Source: Closterium sp. Naga37s-1 (taxonomy: Eukaryota > Streptophyta > Zygnematophyceae > Desmidiales > Closteriaceae). From it: 64,000 bases of DNA. This document shows, piece after piece, positions 9,516 to 20,149 of the stretch. A model generated the notes under the pieces. The model did not search any database and was not told the origin of the DNA. It saw only the letters and a list, made by a program, of their open reading frames with translations. The stretch's first letter is position 1. Each line of letters begins with the position of its first letter. Position numbers and translations under genes: made by a program. The stretch is from the NCBI GenBank assembly GCA_947471745.1, contig CANJKZ010000981.1, forward strand, positions 124,001-188,000. Direction: 5' to 3'.

Positions 9516-10796
9516 TCAGCCGGACGGTCCCCCTGAGGAATCTCGCGGGGTTGTGAAGATGGCGCGAAAGTAAGAGAGCAGGCCCCCGGAAGCCTGACAG
9601 CCAATCCGGGCCGGGGTCGGCCTTTCCGCACTGGGGTGCTTCGACCGAAGGCGCTGTATCGTCCCCTGTGTATCTGGGGCTGCCTCTACTGACTCAAGAG
9701 CCGCGCAGACCCGTGAGGTCTCATTGCACGCCGCCAGCCGAAGGCAACGCGCAATGCGACGCTCATCTGCTGTTGAGGGATCGGTGGCAATGCGTGACCG
9801 GTGACATGTGCGCCGAGGGAGGGGTGTGCGGCGACCTAGTGCCTCTGAGAGTAGCTCATCCCACTCACCTTGGCCAAAATGGGCGATGCGCGTAGTAATG
9901 GCAGCCGTGTGCGAGCGGTCGGGTGGCGTTGCTGGAGCGAGGAAAAGGGTCGACGCTGCAGCGAGGAGGAAGGTAGGGCGAGCAGCCTCCGGGTCCTGGG
10001 CAATGTGGGCTAAGATCGCACTGAGGACGTCGAGATATCCTCCACGAATTTTCTCCGGGACACGCCGGAGAGGGCGTGCATGGATACGCTCAGGCGAAAA
10101 GTACCCCGTCCAGTCCATCGAGTCGAGCGTCTGCCACTGTGCGTCAGTTAACTGTATCCCGGTCGCACGGGGCAGTGAGAGAGAAGGAAGAATCGAGGTA
10201 GTGTCATGCACGGCCTGTGCCCAGCAAGCTGCATCGGCCGGGTGGCAGAAGGGCGTATGGTGCCCGAGTGCTCGAGTGCTCTCGAGAGTGCACCGGCGGG
10301 TAGGACATCTGACGGGATGCTCAGGTGACGTGATCGTATCAGCGGGGTCGTTCGGGGTGATGTCATCGGAGCTAGCCGTGGAAGGGAGGTCGTCGTCCGG
10401 AGGGACCTGTGGGGGGACGTCCATGACGGGAGTAGAAACAGGTGCTCCACGGCTGTGGGGAGCATCCACAGGTGGGGCTAGTGGCACTGGTAATAGTGGG
10501 GGGTTAGGTGACGGGGCCGGGCCTCGTGGCAGTACCGGGCCAGGGGCCAGGAAGGGGGGATGTAGAGGTGCGTCTGAAGTGCATGCTGTGGTGTGCCCCT
10601 CTCCATCGGCGAGGTGGGGTCCGACTGGCGGCTCTGCTACCCTAGACGGAGGGGCATCGGCAGCGGCGGGTGCCTCATACCTGATGCTGGTGCCCTCCTG
10701 CGTCACGGAAAGTGTGTAGGCAACAGGCTGAATGGAGGGAGGCGCCACCACATCTGGGTGCGAGTGGCATGGCCTCAGAACCAGGTCCGTCTCCAT
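9516..10796 (-). pseudogene. LINE copy 2 pre-RT region with N-terminal zinc finger
   Basis: An open stretch of 426 codons. It begins METDLVLRPCHSHPDVVAPP, continues through Pro-rich sequence, then a C2H2-like finger (CPTRRC, then LGHHTPFCH, around residues 165-190), then AVHDTTSILPSLSLPRATG, the segment WTGYFSPERIHARPLRRVPEK, and ends in the pre-RT region (ERRIARCLRLAA, then FTTPRDSSGGPSG). A CCHH-type finger upstream of RT is typical of R2-supergroup LINEs, where it helps bind target DNA. The upstream reading frame continues in broken pieces to about 12,330. Confidence 0.6.
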
Positions 10797-12849
10797 CGGG
10801 GATGGGAGTGACGAGCTGGGCTGAGTAGTTGGGGGGGGGTGAAAGAAACGACAGATCGAGTGACCTCTGCGTATGTCCGTCTCTGGACCTGTGGGACTGG
10901 TAGGGTTGGGGCAGATCAGGTGCTGCTAGGGCTCTCTATCGCCAGCAGATCTGAAATGGCAGCCCTCACCTCCTGTGGGGTCCCGGCAACCAGCCTGCCT
11001 GCTGGTGAGGGTAAGAGGAGTGGCAGGGTAGAGGGTGGGATGGGGCGTACTGGCTGAGCGGAGCTCGGGTGTGGTCCCTGCGCCAGAGAGCCCCCTTGGC
11101 CCTTGCCCCACTTGGCGTCGACACGAATGGGTGTCGGTGGTGTCGCCATGGGCTCGTCCCTCATCCCGTCGGCCCCCATACCGGCAGCGTACGCAGTTGC
11201 CGCCACCTGGGGTGGGTTCAGAAGGGAGAGGTGGCCTGAAAGGGAGTGGGCGGAATTGTTCCCGCGGTCCTGTGGAGGGGCAGACACGGGAGGGAAGTGT
11301 GAGTTAGGTTGTTGGCCTGTAGGTATAGGACCTGGTGCAGGTTGAGCGGGATGTGAGGAGAGGGGGGCGCTTGGAGGGGAGGGGAGGGAGGGGGGAGTAG
11401 GTGAGCTGACCCTTTGCCTCCTTTGCCTCTGTTCCTCCGCCGTTGGCCAGCTTGGTTTTCGTTGTCCCTGCATGGGTGTGAAGGAAGGGGGGATTGGGAA
11501 GCCAAGGGGGTGGGTGGGGGGAGCATGGGTGATTGGTGAGGGGGGGGAAGCTCCGTGTGTATCCCTCTCCTCCCCATGACATCGCCATGCTTAGCGGGCT
11601 GTATAAAGGGGGCGATGGCTGGCCAACGGGGCCATTCGTGGGAAACCGGCCGGGCGCGGGGGTTGTATGTGGGGGCCGAGGCGCTAGAGTGGTCTGGAGG
11701 TAAGAGCGAGGTGCAAGCGGTGGGGGGAGGAAGGTTTGTGATGGCTCAGTGGTGGCAGGGGGTGGGGGAACGAGTGGGAGAGAAGATTTTGAGGTTGTGC
11801 CCCCATGCTGGAAGTTGGGGCAAGAGCCCCTCCCGCTGGTGGCCCCTCCTGTAGGCCCCGCCACCGAGGTATCGTCGCCCTCATGAGACTCCACAGGTCT
11901 TTGCAGGTGGGACTTGGCTGCTTGGGGGGGGTGGTGTGAGGAGGGCCGCCCGTTGGGTGAGAATGTTGGGAATGTGCGACGGCTTCGGTGGTTCGGGTGT
12001 ATGTAGGGGTTGAGAGAGAGATGTGGCCGGAGAGAGTCCTCGACTTACGAGATGTATGTAGTTCTGGCCGGGGGGGGGACCTGGTGGGGCAGGAGGTAGG
12101 AGATTGGCAGGAGATGATTGAGAGGTGTCGGGGAGCATGGCTCCGCCAGGAATGCCAGCGCCCTGGCTGCTCCTCTTGGTGCTCGGAGGAACCCCTAGGA
12201 GTGGGGGCATGAGTGTGCTGCCCTTGGGGACGAGGCAGGGGGCGGGAAAGGGTGGGAGGTGAGAATGGGGTTGCCCTTGGGAGGCTCTGCCCTTGTCGCA
12301 CCCGCGTGCTCTGCCGAATGTCCGCCTGCAAGCGTGGGTTCAGGCGTTGAGGGAAGAGGGGGGGGCTGGTGTTGGGACTGTGTAGGGGTTGGGGAGCACG
12401 GCTCTGCCAGGAAGGCCAGAGCCCTGGCTGCCCCCCTAGATGCTAGAGGGAACCCCTGCAGGTGAAGGTGGGGAAGTGGTGCTCCTGGGGGAGGGTGGGC
12501 TGGAAAATGAGGCTTAGAGATAGGAGCGCCCTCAAGAGGCTCTGTCCTCGATGTCTCCTACAGCCCCTCCATCGGTCCACCTGCCAGGGAGGGATTGGGT
12601 ATGGGGGGGGGAGGGAGGTTCTCGCCATTGCGGGGGGGGGTGGGTTTGCCTCAGAGGCAAGTGTGAGGTAGACGACCAGCGGGCCGTCAATGTGCATCAA
12701 ATTCTCGTGTGCCTCCTGTTCTGTATCACCGGCCCCCCTTAAGAATCCTACCTCCCCTGTTCTTGCTGCCCAACTCTCCCTTGCGCCTGCTTTCCCTGCT
12801 GGCTCGTCACTGACAGCACCTCCTGCAGCACTTTTCACTTCCATGAAGG

Positions 12850-13700
12850 CGTCTTCTGCCCTAGCTTTTTTCCCCACCGCTGCCGAAGCAGCCTCAATTG
12901 TCCCCTCCCTCGTTGCAGCCCCTGCTGCGCTCTCTCCTGCTGCTGCCGGGGCTGCACTTTCTCTTGCACCCACCTTTGATTCACCCCCATGCTCTGCAGC
13001 CCCTTCATCCCCTTCCCTTGCTGTACCTCCCATTGCACTTCCTCCTGCTACACTCCCCTCTGCTGCCCTCACCTCTGAAGCCTTTCTTACCGTAGAAACC
13101 CTCCCTGGGGTAGAGACTCGCGCTGTAGGCTTCGCTGCCCTACAACTTGCTACTGCCATCCCAACCGCTGCCTCTGCTGCCCCTGGTGCGGCCTCTGCCG
13201 CACCCATGACGACCTTCGCTGCCCCGTTACCTGCAGTGACTCCTTTGCTGTCTTCGGCAGCCTTTGCTGCTCCATCCCTTGCAGCACCTACTGCCCCTTC
13301 CTCTGCAGCCTCTGCTGCCCCTTCTCCCATATATAGCCTTTGCTGGCTCTTCCTCTGCAGCCTCTGCTGTCCCTACCCCTGCAACCTCTGCTTGTTTTTC
13401 CTCTGCAGCCTCCGCTGCCCCTTTCCATGTCGGCTGCTGGCCCTTCCTTTGCCGCCTTTGCTGCCCCTTCCCCTCCAGCCTCTGCTTGTCCTTCAATTGC
13501 AGCCTCCGCTGCTCCTTCCTGTGTGGCCTTTGCTGTCCCTTCCTTTGCGACCTTGGCTGCCCCTTCCCATGCAGCCTCTGCTGCCCCTTTCCGTGCCGCC
13601 TCTACTGCCCTTTCCTCTGCAGCCTCTGCTGCCCCTTCCCCCACAACCTCACTTACCCCTTCCCGTGCAGCGTCTGTTGCAAGTTTTTCCCAGGCTCTGC
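12850..13700 (-). repeat. 24-bp (octapeptide) Ala-rich coding repeats in LINE 5' region
   Basis: Degenerate 24-bp tandem repeats encode octapeptides such as EGAAEAAE, KGAAEAAW and EGTAKATQ in LINE copy 2. The same design occurs in LINE copy 3 at 45,560-45,890 (AGEAAGTT, AGEATGPA). This shows the low-complexity block belongs to the LINE 5' coding region and is not host sequence. Confidence 0.65.
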
Positions 13701-14180
13701 CCTCTCCCACTCCTATGTGCTTGGGGTTGCGCGTAGGATTAAGTGTTTTCACATGTTTTTTGCTTTGAGAGTGGGAGGTAGTCATTGAGTTGGAGAACCT
13801 CTCCACTGAGCATGCACGGGTGCTGCCCCCGCTGTCACCTGGAGGGGGGGTAGGCTGGGATGGGGCAGCAGGGTTGGGGCACGGTTTTGAGCGCGCTGGA
13901 ACCTCCTCGTGTATTTCTTCCAGTGGGGCTTGGCATTTCTGCGCTCCATCTTCTTCAAGGGTTCGCTTCTGGCCACTAGGGTCAGAGCGTTTAAGTGCTT
14001 TTGCTTGGTCAGGAGCGGGTTGTTTCTTCCTGACTATTGACGTGGAAGGGGGGGGGTGGGTGCGTAGGGGGTGGCTCGGCTGCGGGCCCTCCCAGATCGC
14101 CGAGGGGCTCTCGGGTCTGCCTTTCCCCCACATGCGGGGTGCTGGGGCATTGTCACAAAGACTGCATGCCTGGTGGTGGT

Positions 14181-15568
14181 GGTGTGGGTGGCTGGGGTTG
14201 GCTGGGAATGGCGTCAGAGGGAGTGGATACTCCCTGTCAGAGGCCGGGGTGAGCGGGGTTAGCTTGGAAAAAAGGGAAGAGTGTGGGGAAAGCTGTGCGT
14301 AGTGGGCTGAAGAAGGGGGCCAACAGTTGGAGAGGATGGGGGACCAAGGGGGGCCGAGCGGGGGGACAGAGGGGCCCCAATCCCCTCTGTCCCTTGTTTT
14401 TCAGCCCCCCATTATATTTTGCATTTACCACAGAGCTCCTCTTTTTGGTGCCCTCTCTGCCCTCCCACGCTCTCACCTCCCGGCCCCCAACCTCCTCATT
14501 ACCCGCTACCAGTAACCAGGCTCACGCCAGCTCGACCACCCGCTCCCTCGCCAACTACCCTTTGCCCCTTCCCCTCTGCCCTCCCCCCTTCCCTCCCCCC
14601 TTTGCCTCACCTGCCCATCCCAACCTCCCGTTGAATTCTGTCCCGCCCTCCCCACTTCGGTCCCACCACCCTTCCCCACACCCTGCTCACCTCTCGCTAC
14701 ATCACCCCCGCTCCCGCACCTCCCCTGCAAAGAGCGATAATAGCAGAGAGGCAAGCCCCACGGGGGGAGGAAATATGGAGGGTACTGGAGAAGGGGGAGA
14801 CTGGGGGGGGTTTGGGAAGGGGGTTGGAAGGCACAAGGGGCAGTAACAGGGGGTGTAGAGGTTGGCTGGGGGAAAGAAAGGTGGTCTGGTGCCAAGGAAA
14901 GGCAGAGGGAGGTTGGAAAAGGGGGCTGGACAGCACAGGGAGCAGGGGCAGGGGGTGTAGAGCTTGGCTGTGGGTGGGAAGGGCGGTGTGCTGCCAGGTG
15001 GCGGCAGGTGGGTCACCGAAGGGCCTGGCAGGACGGGATGCAGAGGTGCAGCCCAGCTGGATATGGGAGGAGGTGGGGGGGAAAGGGAGGCTGGAGAGGG
15101 GAGTACGGCTCGTAGTGGTGTGGAGGGCAGAGTGGAAGTGGGGAAGGCAGGGGGGGGAGTGGAGGAGGTACGTTGTGGGCAGGGAAGTGGGGGAACATGT
15201 GGGTGGTGATAGGGAGAAGCTGGGCGAGGGGGAGGTGGTACGGAGTGGGACAGGGATGACAAAGGACAATGCACGAAGGACCTGGGGGCAGGGAGAGAAG
15301 GGGCTGGACGGAGAAAAGCCTGCCTGTTGGGGGGGGCGTTGTGGGGAAGTGGGGGAAAGGGGCGGGAATGGTGGTGCGCAAAAGGCAGGGGTATGGTGCA
15401 GTGAGGTGGAATTGAGAGGGGGGATGTGGACTGGATGAAGTCCTCGAGGGTTGGGGAAAACGAAGCGTAAGCTGCCTTGCGGATATTCTGGTTTTGTTTT
15501 ATTTATTCTTTGTTTTATTCTTTTTTTATTCTTTTTTTCTTATTATTCAATTCCTCTTATTTCCACAG
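14181..15568. repeat. Low-complexity G-rich/C-rich stretch
   Basis: C-rich on the plus strand at 14,400-14,720, then strongly G-rich to about 15,440. It ends in an A/T-rich tract (TTTATT runs) at 15,490-15,560. Open frames here are Pro-, Ser- or Gly-rich and composition-driven. It may include the 5' leader of LINE copy 2, but I see no terminus. Confidence 0.5.
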
Positions 15569-15841
15569 TTTTCAGAGCGTCACCTGCCAGACAGGGCGGC
15601 AGCTAAGCGCCACAAGAAAAAGGTAGAGGTTAGGCGGCGGTGTGGGTGGAACCGGGACGTGCAAGGGGGGAAGGGGCGTGTGGACAAGGAAGTGACTACG
15701 TGGGTGACTGCGGGTAAGAATACGACGCGTAAGAAAGGCACGCACTCGCGCGCGAAGAGGCATGGCAGGGGGGTCGCGAGCAAGGGGGAGTGGGGCGGCT
15801 TGTATGCAAAACTTAGGCGGCAAAAACGCGCTAGGCAGTAA
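15569..15841 (+). CDS. Possible terminal exon encoding a Lys/Arg-rich tail
   Basis: A pyrimidine-rich tract ends TTATTTCCACAG at 15,568, a good 3' splice acceptor. It is followed by an open frame beginning FSERHLPDRAAAKRHKKKVE and ending LYAKLRRQKRARQ before TAA at 15,841. The product is very basic, with a nuclear-localisation-like KRHKKK. I recognise no domain. A possible donor (AAAAAG|GTAGAGG) at 15,621 would make the exon much shorter. This is the best hint of host coding sequence between the LINE pair and the minisatellites, but it could be chance. Confidence 0.25.
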   Translation, partial: FSERHLPDRAAAKRHKKKVEVRRRCGWNRDVQGGKGRVDKEVTTWVTAGKNTTRKKGTHSRAKRHGRGVASKGEWGGLYAKLRRQKRARQ

Positions 15842-17150
15842 ACGCTCTTCGAGAGGCGGAAATGTCAAGCGCAACGGGCGGCGTGGGAGAGCCGCTCAAT
15901 CGCTACTAACGTAGCAATTTCGCCTCTCTCCGCGCTGGCGTTCCGTGGCGCTAAACACCCCGTGTGTTTAGGGTTACGGGGAGTCGAAATAACAACAGTA
16001 ACGGCGGCGCGCGCCTTGGGTTTCTTGATTAGGGTTTCGTTAGCGATTTGAACGGTGGAAACGGAGAATAGAAGAGTCGATCGCGGATGGTAGTCGTGAG
16101 GGTTGAAGCTAGACTTAGTGTTGGCTTATAGACCGTGTTAAGCGTGAGAATCAACTACGGCAAAAGCTAAGCAAAATTACTTCGAGAGAGAAAAGCAGCG
16201 GGAAGATTACTAGAGCGGGGCGATGGGAGCAGAGTTTCGAAAGAGGGGGATGGGCGGGAACACCGTGTCTGGCGGAGTTGGGGATGTGGGCCGCGCGTGA
16301 TGTAACTCGTCGCGGGCGACCGTCGCGCCACCGCACCCCCTCGTGTTACACTCGCTGTAACGCGTCCGCAACGTCTCCGCGATGGTGGGGCCCGACCGTC
16401 GATCCCGTTACACCCGGTAGGTACCGTTTCCGAAGGTCTAGAGGGTCGCGCGCGAAACTCGCGACCCCCGTCTCGTCGAACTAGACCTTTAAAACCCGCG
16501 GGCCAAGAACTTCAACCTTAGGAAGGTTGATTGGGTTCAGGAATAGCGATAGGCCCGCGAACACAAGAAGTGTCGAAAATAACAAACGAATTTCGCGGAC
16601 CAGGGCAACCTCGCCAAGGTTACCCGAGTCCGAATGCGACCTCAACACCCCCAACCACCACGTCGCCCAACCCCGGATGCGACATGCGAGAACAACACCA
16701 CTCATCCAAGCAACCTTGTCCAGCACCCCGTCTCCCCTAGATAAGTAAGGCGGTTCTCATACTTGTACTTCTTCTCGTCACTCTGTGCAAGTAGGTTCAG
16801 CCAATAGACCCAGCTACCCTTCCGCGCTCGTCGCCTTTGGTTGCGACATTGATGCCATCGTAGCACTTCTCTGCCTCGATGTACAGGTGCGTTCTGACCA
16901 CGGCGCGACATCCTTGGCTCACATGCTCCATCGGGAACGACCGCAATTTTAGTTTCCTCAATCCGCGCTCTTGTGACTCTGTACACACGCCATAAACCCA
17001 TGCGCGTCGCATAACAAATCATACGGTCTATGCAACGATTCTCAGTTAGCCTCACCGCGATGCGTCGTTCCGCAAAGGCGTAAGGGACTATCCAAGCCCT
17101 GCACTACCCGTCTCCTCACGCAGAGATACACGCGGCACATTTCCGAAGAA
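15842..17150. other. Unassigned mixed-composition sequence
   Basis: Non-repetitive DNA with no supported gene. It contains the stem-loop CAACCTTAGGAAGGTTG at about 16,513-16,529. That lies in a segment (16,488-16,540) with an inverted counterpart at 29,211-29,279. A 117-codon minus-strand frame at 16,702-17,055 has mixed composition but no recognised domain. Confidence 0.5.
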
Positions 17151-17161
17151 ATGACGCATGA

Positions 17162-17690
17162 ACAACCATTCCCGTCGCCTTCACATCCCCCTCCCCGTCT
17201 CTTTCACTTCCCCCTCCCGTCGCCTCCACATCCCCCTACCGTCGCCTTCACTTCCCCCTCCAGTCGCCTCCACATCCCCCTACCGTCGCCTTCACTTCCC
17301 CCTCCCGTCGCCATCACATCCCCCTCCCGTCGCCTTCACATCCCCCTCCCGTCGCCATCACATCCCCCTCCCGTCGCCTTCACATCCCCCTCCCGTCGCC
17401 TTCACTTCCCCCTCCCGTCGCCTTCACATCCCCCTCCCGTCGCCTTCACTTCCCCCTCCCGTCGCCTCGACATCCCCCTCCCGTCGCCTTCACTTCCCCC
17501 TCCCATCGCCATCACATCCCCCTCCCGTCGCCTTCACATCCCCCTCCCGTCGCCATCACATCCCCCTCCCGTCGCCTTCAGATCCCCCTCCCGTCGCCTA
17601 CCCATCCCCCTCCCGTCGCCTTCACATCCCCCTCCCGTCGCCCTCACTTCCCCCTCCCGTCGCCTTCACTTCCCCCTCTCCCCCCCAAGC
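17162..17690. repeat. 22-bp tandem repeat, about 24 copies
   Basis: The unit is CTTCACATCCCCCTCCCGTCGC with small variants (CATCACATC, CTTCACTTC). As 22 leaves remainder one on division by three, each plus-strand frame cycles through the same 22-residue Ser/Pro/His period without a stop. The resulting Pro-rich frames are therefore not evidence of a gene. Confidence 0.9.
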
Positions 17691-18531
17691 CCCCGCCCAC
17701 TCTTCCTCCGGTTGACGCTTCACTTGCGCCTACGCATCTGCACCCATGCGCCCCCTTTCCTCACTCCCAACATCCCCTATCCACCCCCGCCTCCGCCCCT
17801 TCCCCTGCAGTCGCTGGTTCACTTGCGCACTCCTTTAGTGTGGGGCAGCATCATCAGCCTCGCCTCTCCCTCGCTGCTCCACGCCTTCCCCCCTGCTCTC
17901 CGCCAACCTCGCCGTGACTGCCCCTGTCCCACGGCCCCGCCCACCCCTAACTCACCGTCCTCCACCTCTCCCACTGCCCCCTTCTTACCATTGGCTTCTC
18001 ACCCCCCTCATCCTCATCCTCACCGCCCTCCACCAGGCTCTCTCCCAAGCAGCAGTATCCCTCTCACACCACCACCTCTCTACTGCTGCTGACCCTGACG
18101 CCCTTGTGTTACACCTCGCCCACTCCTGTCCCCACACGGTATGTAAGCTCTTCACCACTCTCCATCGCACTCTACTCCCCCTCCACGCACTCACAACCTG
18201 CCCTGCGAGCTGAAGTGGTTACAAGCAGCAGTAACACCCTCACACACCTTGATCTCTCCGGCGCACTCTGTCTCCCCTGCTCATGCTCACCTACCCGGGT
18301 CACTCTGTTTCACCGCACACTTCGCTCCCCTTCCCGTCCCCCCTGCCATTAACCCCTCTCTCGTTCCCCTTTCCTTCCCCGGCATCCACCCGCCCCAGCC
18401 CCCTCCCCCCCGCGTCCAGTCCCCCACTGCCCCCCATTTCTCCCCTTCGAACACCCCACTCTCCCTCGCCCTTTTCCCACACAGTAATCTTCCCTGGTTC
18501 CCCGATGCCAACCCTCCGCTTCCCCCACGCA
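17691..18531. repeat. C-rich low-complexity sequence
   Basis: A pyrimidine-rich plus strand (CCCTCC, CCACTC, CTCACC) with degenerate short repeats and Pro/Ser-rich frames in several phases. No gene is supported. It continues in kind on the far side of the MITE at 18,540-19,252, showing that the MITE landed in it. Confidence 0.5.
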
Positions 18532-18539
18532 CCTCCCAT

Positions 18540-19252
18540 CTTAGTTCAGAAAGACGCGACCTGCGTCCTGGACGCATGCGTCCAGACGCATGCGTCCAGA
18601 CGCAGGACGCTGACCCTTGACCTGTAAGACGCACCAAAAGACGCAAGCCCGGGCAGGGCAAAAAAAATCCCCGGGCAGGCCAAAAAAAATAGTATAGGGC
18701 TTGGGAGAGGGGGGGGGGGGTGTCATACCACAAAATTTTCCCCCAAAATTTGAGATTAAGGTGAGTCACGTGTCACACATTTCACAGAAGGAATGCTCGA
18801 GGAAGCCATAGCGGAGTTTAGGTGGTAAGCTAAGCTAAGACCTAAAACCTCTATGGGTTTACGAAAGAGAATTGGTGAGGGGAAAATGAGAAGCCACAAA
18901 AGGTTGCCATGCTAAATGTGCTTGGTGGTGGTGGGCTACAAAGGTTGGGATTTGTAGATGCTAAGTGGTTGAGAGGTTTGAGTGAAATTCAATTTTGGTT
19001 TAGTTGTTAGGGAATGTTAGGGGGGCTGGTTTTGAATGGCGAATTGGGCTTGGGGTGGGGAAATTTCGCGATTTCGACATTCGCGTCGAAATCGCGAATG
19101 CCAAAATCGCGATCGAAAAATTTATTTTTCGGGCTGCCCGAAAAAAATTTCGACGTGCGTCCTGCGTCTGGACGCGCGTCCTGCGTCCTAGCGTCCGGAC
19201 GCTGCGTCCGGACGCAGGACGCAGCGTCCTAGCTGCGTCTTTCCGAACTAAG
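18540..19252. mobile_element. hAT-like MITE with perfect 8-bp target duplication
   Basis: Terminal inverted repeats CTTAGTTCAGAAAGACGC (left) and the complement of CTTAGTTCGGAAAGACGC (right) are flanked by identical CCTCCCAT at 18,532-18,539 and 19,253-19,260. Subterminal regions carry repeated GACGCAGGACGC / GCGTCC motifs. The interior has CGGGCAGGGCAAAAAAAA-like motifs and no transposase. The 8-bp duplication fits the hAT superfamily; its perfection suggests recent insertion. Length is 713 bp. Confidence 0.75.
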
Positions 19253-19426
19253 CCTCCCATACCCGCACTACCACCCTGTCTTTCCGCAACTAACACCCTC
19301 CCTTTCCCCCACTCCTACCCCCGCTTTCCCCCGCTTCTCCCCTCTCTTTCCCCCACTCCACTCGTGCCCCCCCCCCCCCTCTCCCGCGGGCCTTTCCCCC
19401 ACTTCCCCCAGTCCGCTCATCCATCT

Positions 19427-19860
19427 CATCTCATCCACTCTCCCCCCCTGCTACACATCTCATCCACTCTCCCCCCCTGCTACACATCTCATCCACTCTC
19501 CCCCCCTGCTACACATCTCATCCACTCTCCCCCCCTGCTACACATCTCATCCACTCTCCCCCCCTGCTACACATCTCATCCACTCTCCCCCCCTGCTACA
19601 CATCTCATCCACTCTCCCCCCCTGCTACACATCTCATCCACTCTCCCCCCCTGCTACACATCTCATCCACTCTCCCCCCCTGCTACACATCTCATCCACT
19701 CTCCCCCCCTGCTACACATCTCATCCACTCTCCCCCCCTGCTACCCATCTCATCCCCTCTCCCCCCCTGCTACCCATCTCATCCACTCTCCCCCCCTGCT
19801 ACCCATCTCATCCCCTCTTCCCCCCTGTTACCCATCTCTTCCACTCTCAGGATGCGGGCA
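19427..19860. repeat. 29-bp tandem repeat, about 14-15 copies
   Basis: The unit CCACTCTCCCCC + CCTGCTACACATCTCAT is nearly identical over most of the array, so it expanded recently. Three units make a 29-residue period in each frame. The unit resembles the motif of the neighbouring arrays (CCCTGCTACCCTTGTCATTC). Confidence 0.9.
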
Positions 19861-20149
19861 CAAGATAAAAGGGCCAGGGTTGGTGCATGCTCCTCGCTTC
19901 CCCCCTGCTCACTCTCTTCAGCCCACTCTCTCCCTTTCTCACCCATTTGGGTGGAGGGATACTGACAAGGGGTTCCTCCACCTCCCCCCCTTGCTGATTC
20001 TGCCACACGTTTTCCCCAATTCGCCCCCTTCCTCCACGCCAACCCCTCCTTTTCTCCCACACAAGTCCTCCTCTGCCCCCACGCCAACCCCTCCTTTTCC
20101 CCCACACTAGTCCTCTTCTGCCCCCACGCCAACCCCCGTTTGGCCAACC

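Larger units (their letters stand above)
7750..14180 (-). mobile_element. LINE copy 2 (RLE-type, R2-supergroup-like), inverted relative to copy 1
   Basis: The longest LINE copy of this family here. In its own direction, from about 14,180 down: a knuckle-like ACSLCDNAPAPRMW, Ala-rich octapeptide repeats (13,700-12,850), the motif HIDGPLVVYLT (near 12,690), a long Pro/Ser-rich region (12,330-11,300), AAISDLLAI, TYAEVTRSV, METDLVLRPCHSHPDVV, a zinc finger (10,340-10,270), RT (9,460-8,480), thumb, a C/C/H/C finger and the start of the C-terminal endonuclease. It ends abruptly at 7750 before the endonuclease catalytic core. The 5' end is uncertain and could reach about 15,440. Several frame breaks make it inactive. 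By eye it is very similar to copy 1. Confidence 0.75.

Noticed and set aside
12690-13736. 348-codon Ala/Pro/Ser-rich plus-strand frame
   Set aside because: It is antisense to the LINE copy 2 Ala-rich repeats.
17151-18092. 313-codon Pro-rich frame
   Set aside because: It is produced by the 22-bp repeat and adjacent C-rich DNA.
19004-20110. 368-codon frame
   Set aside because: It begins inside a MITE and runs through the 29-bp array; it is not a plausible gene.
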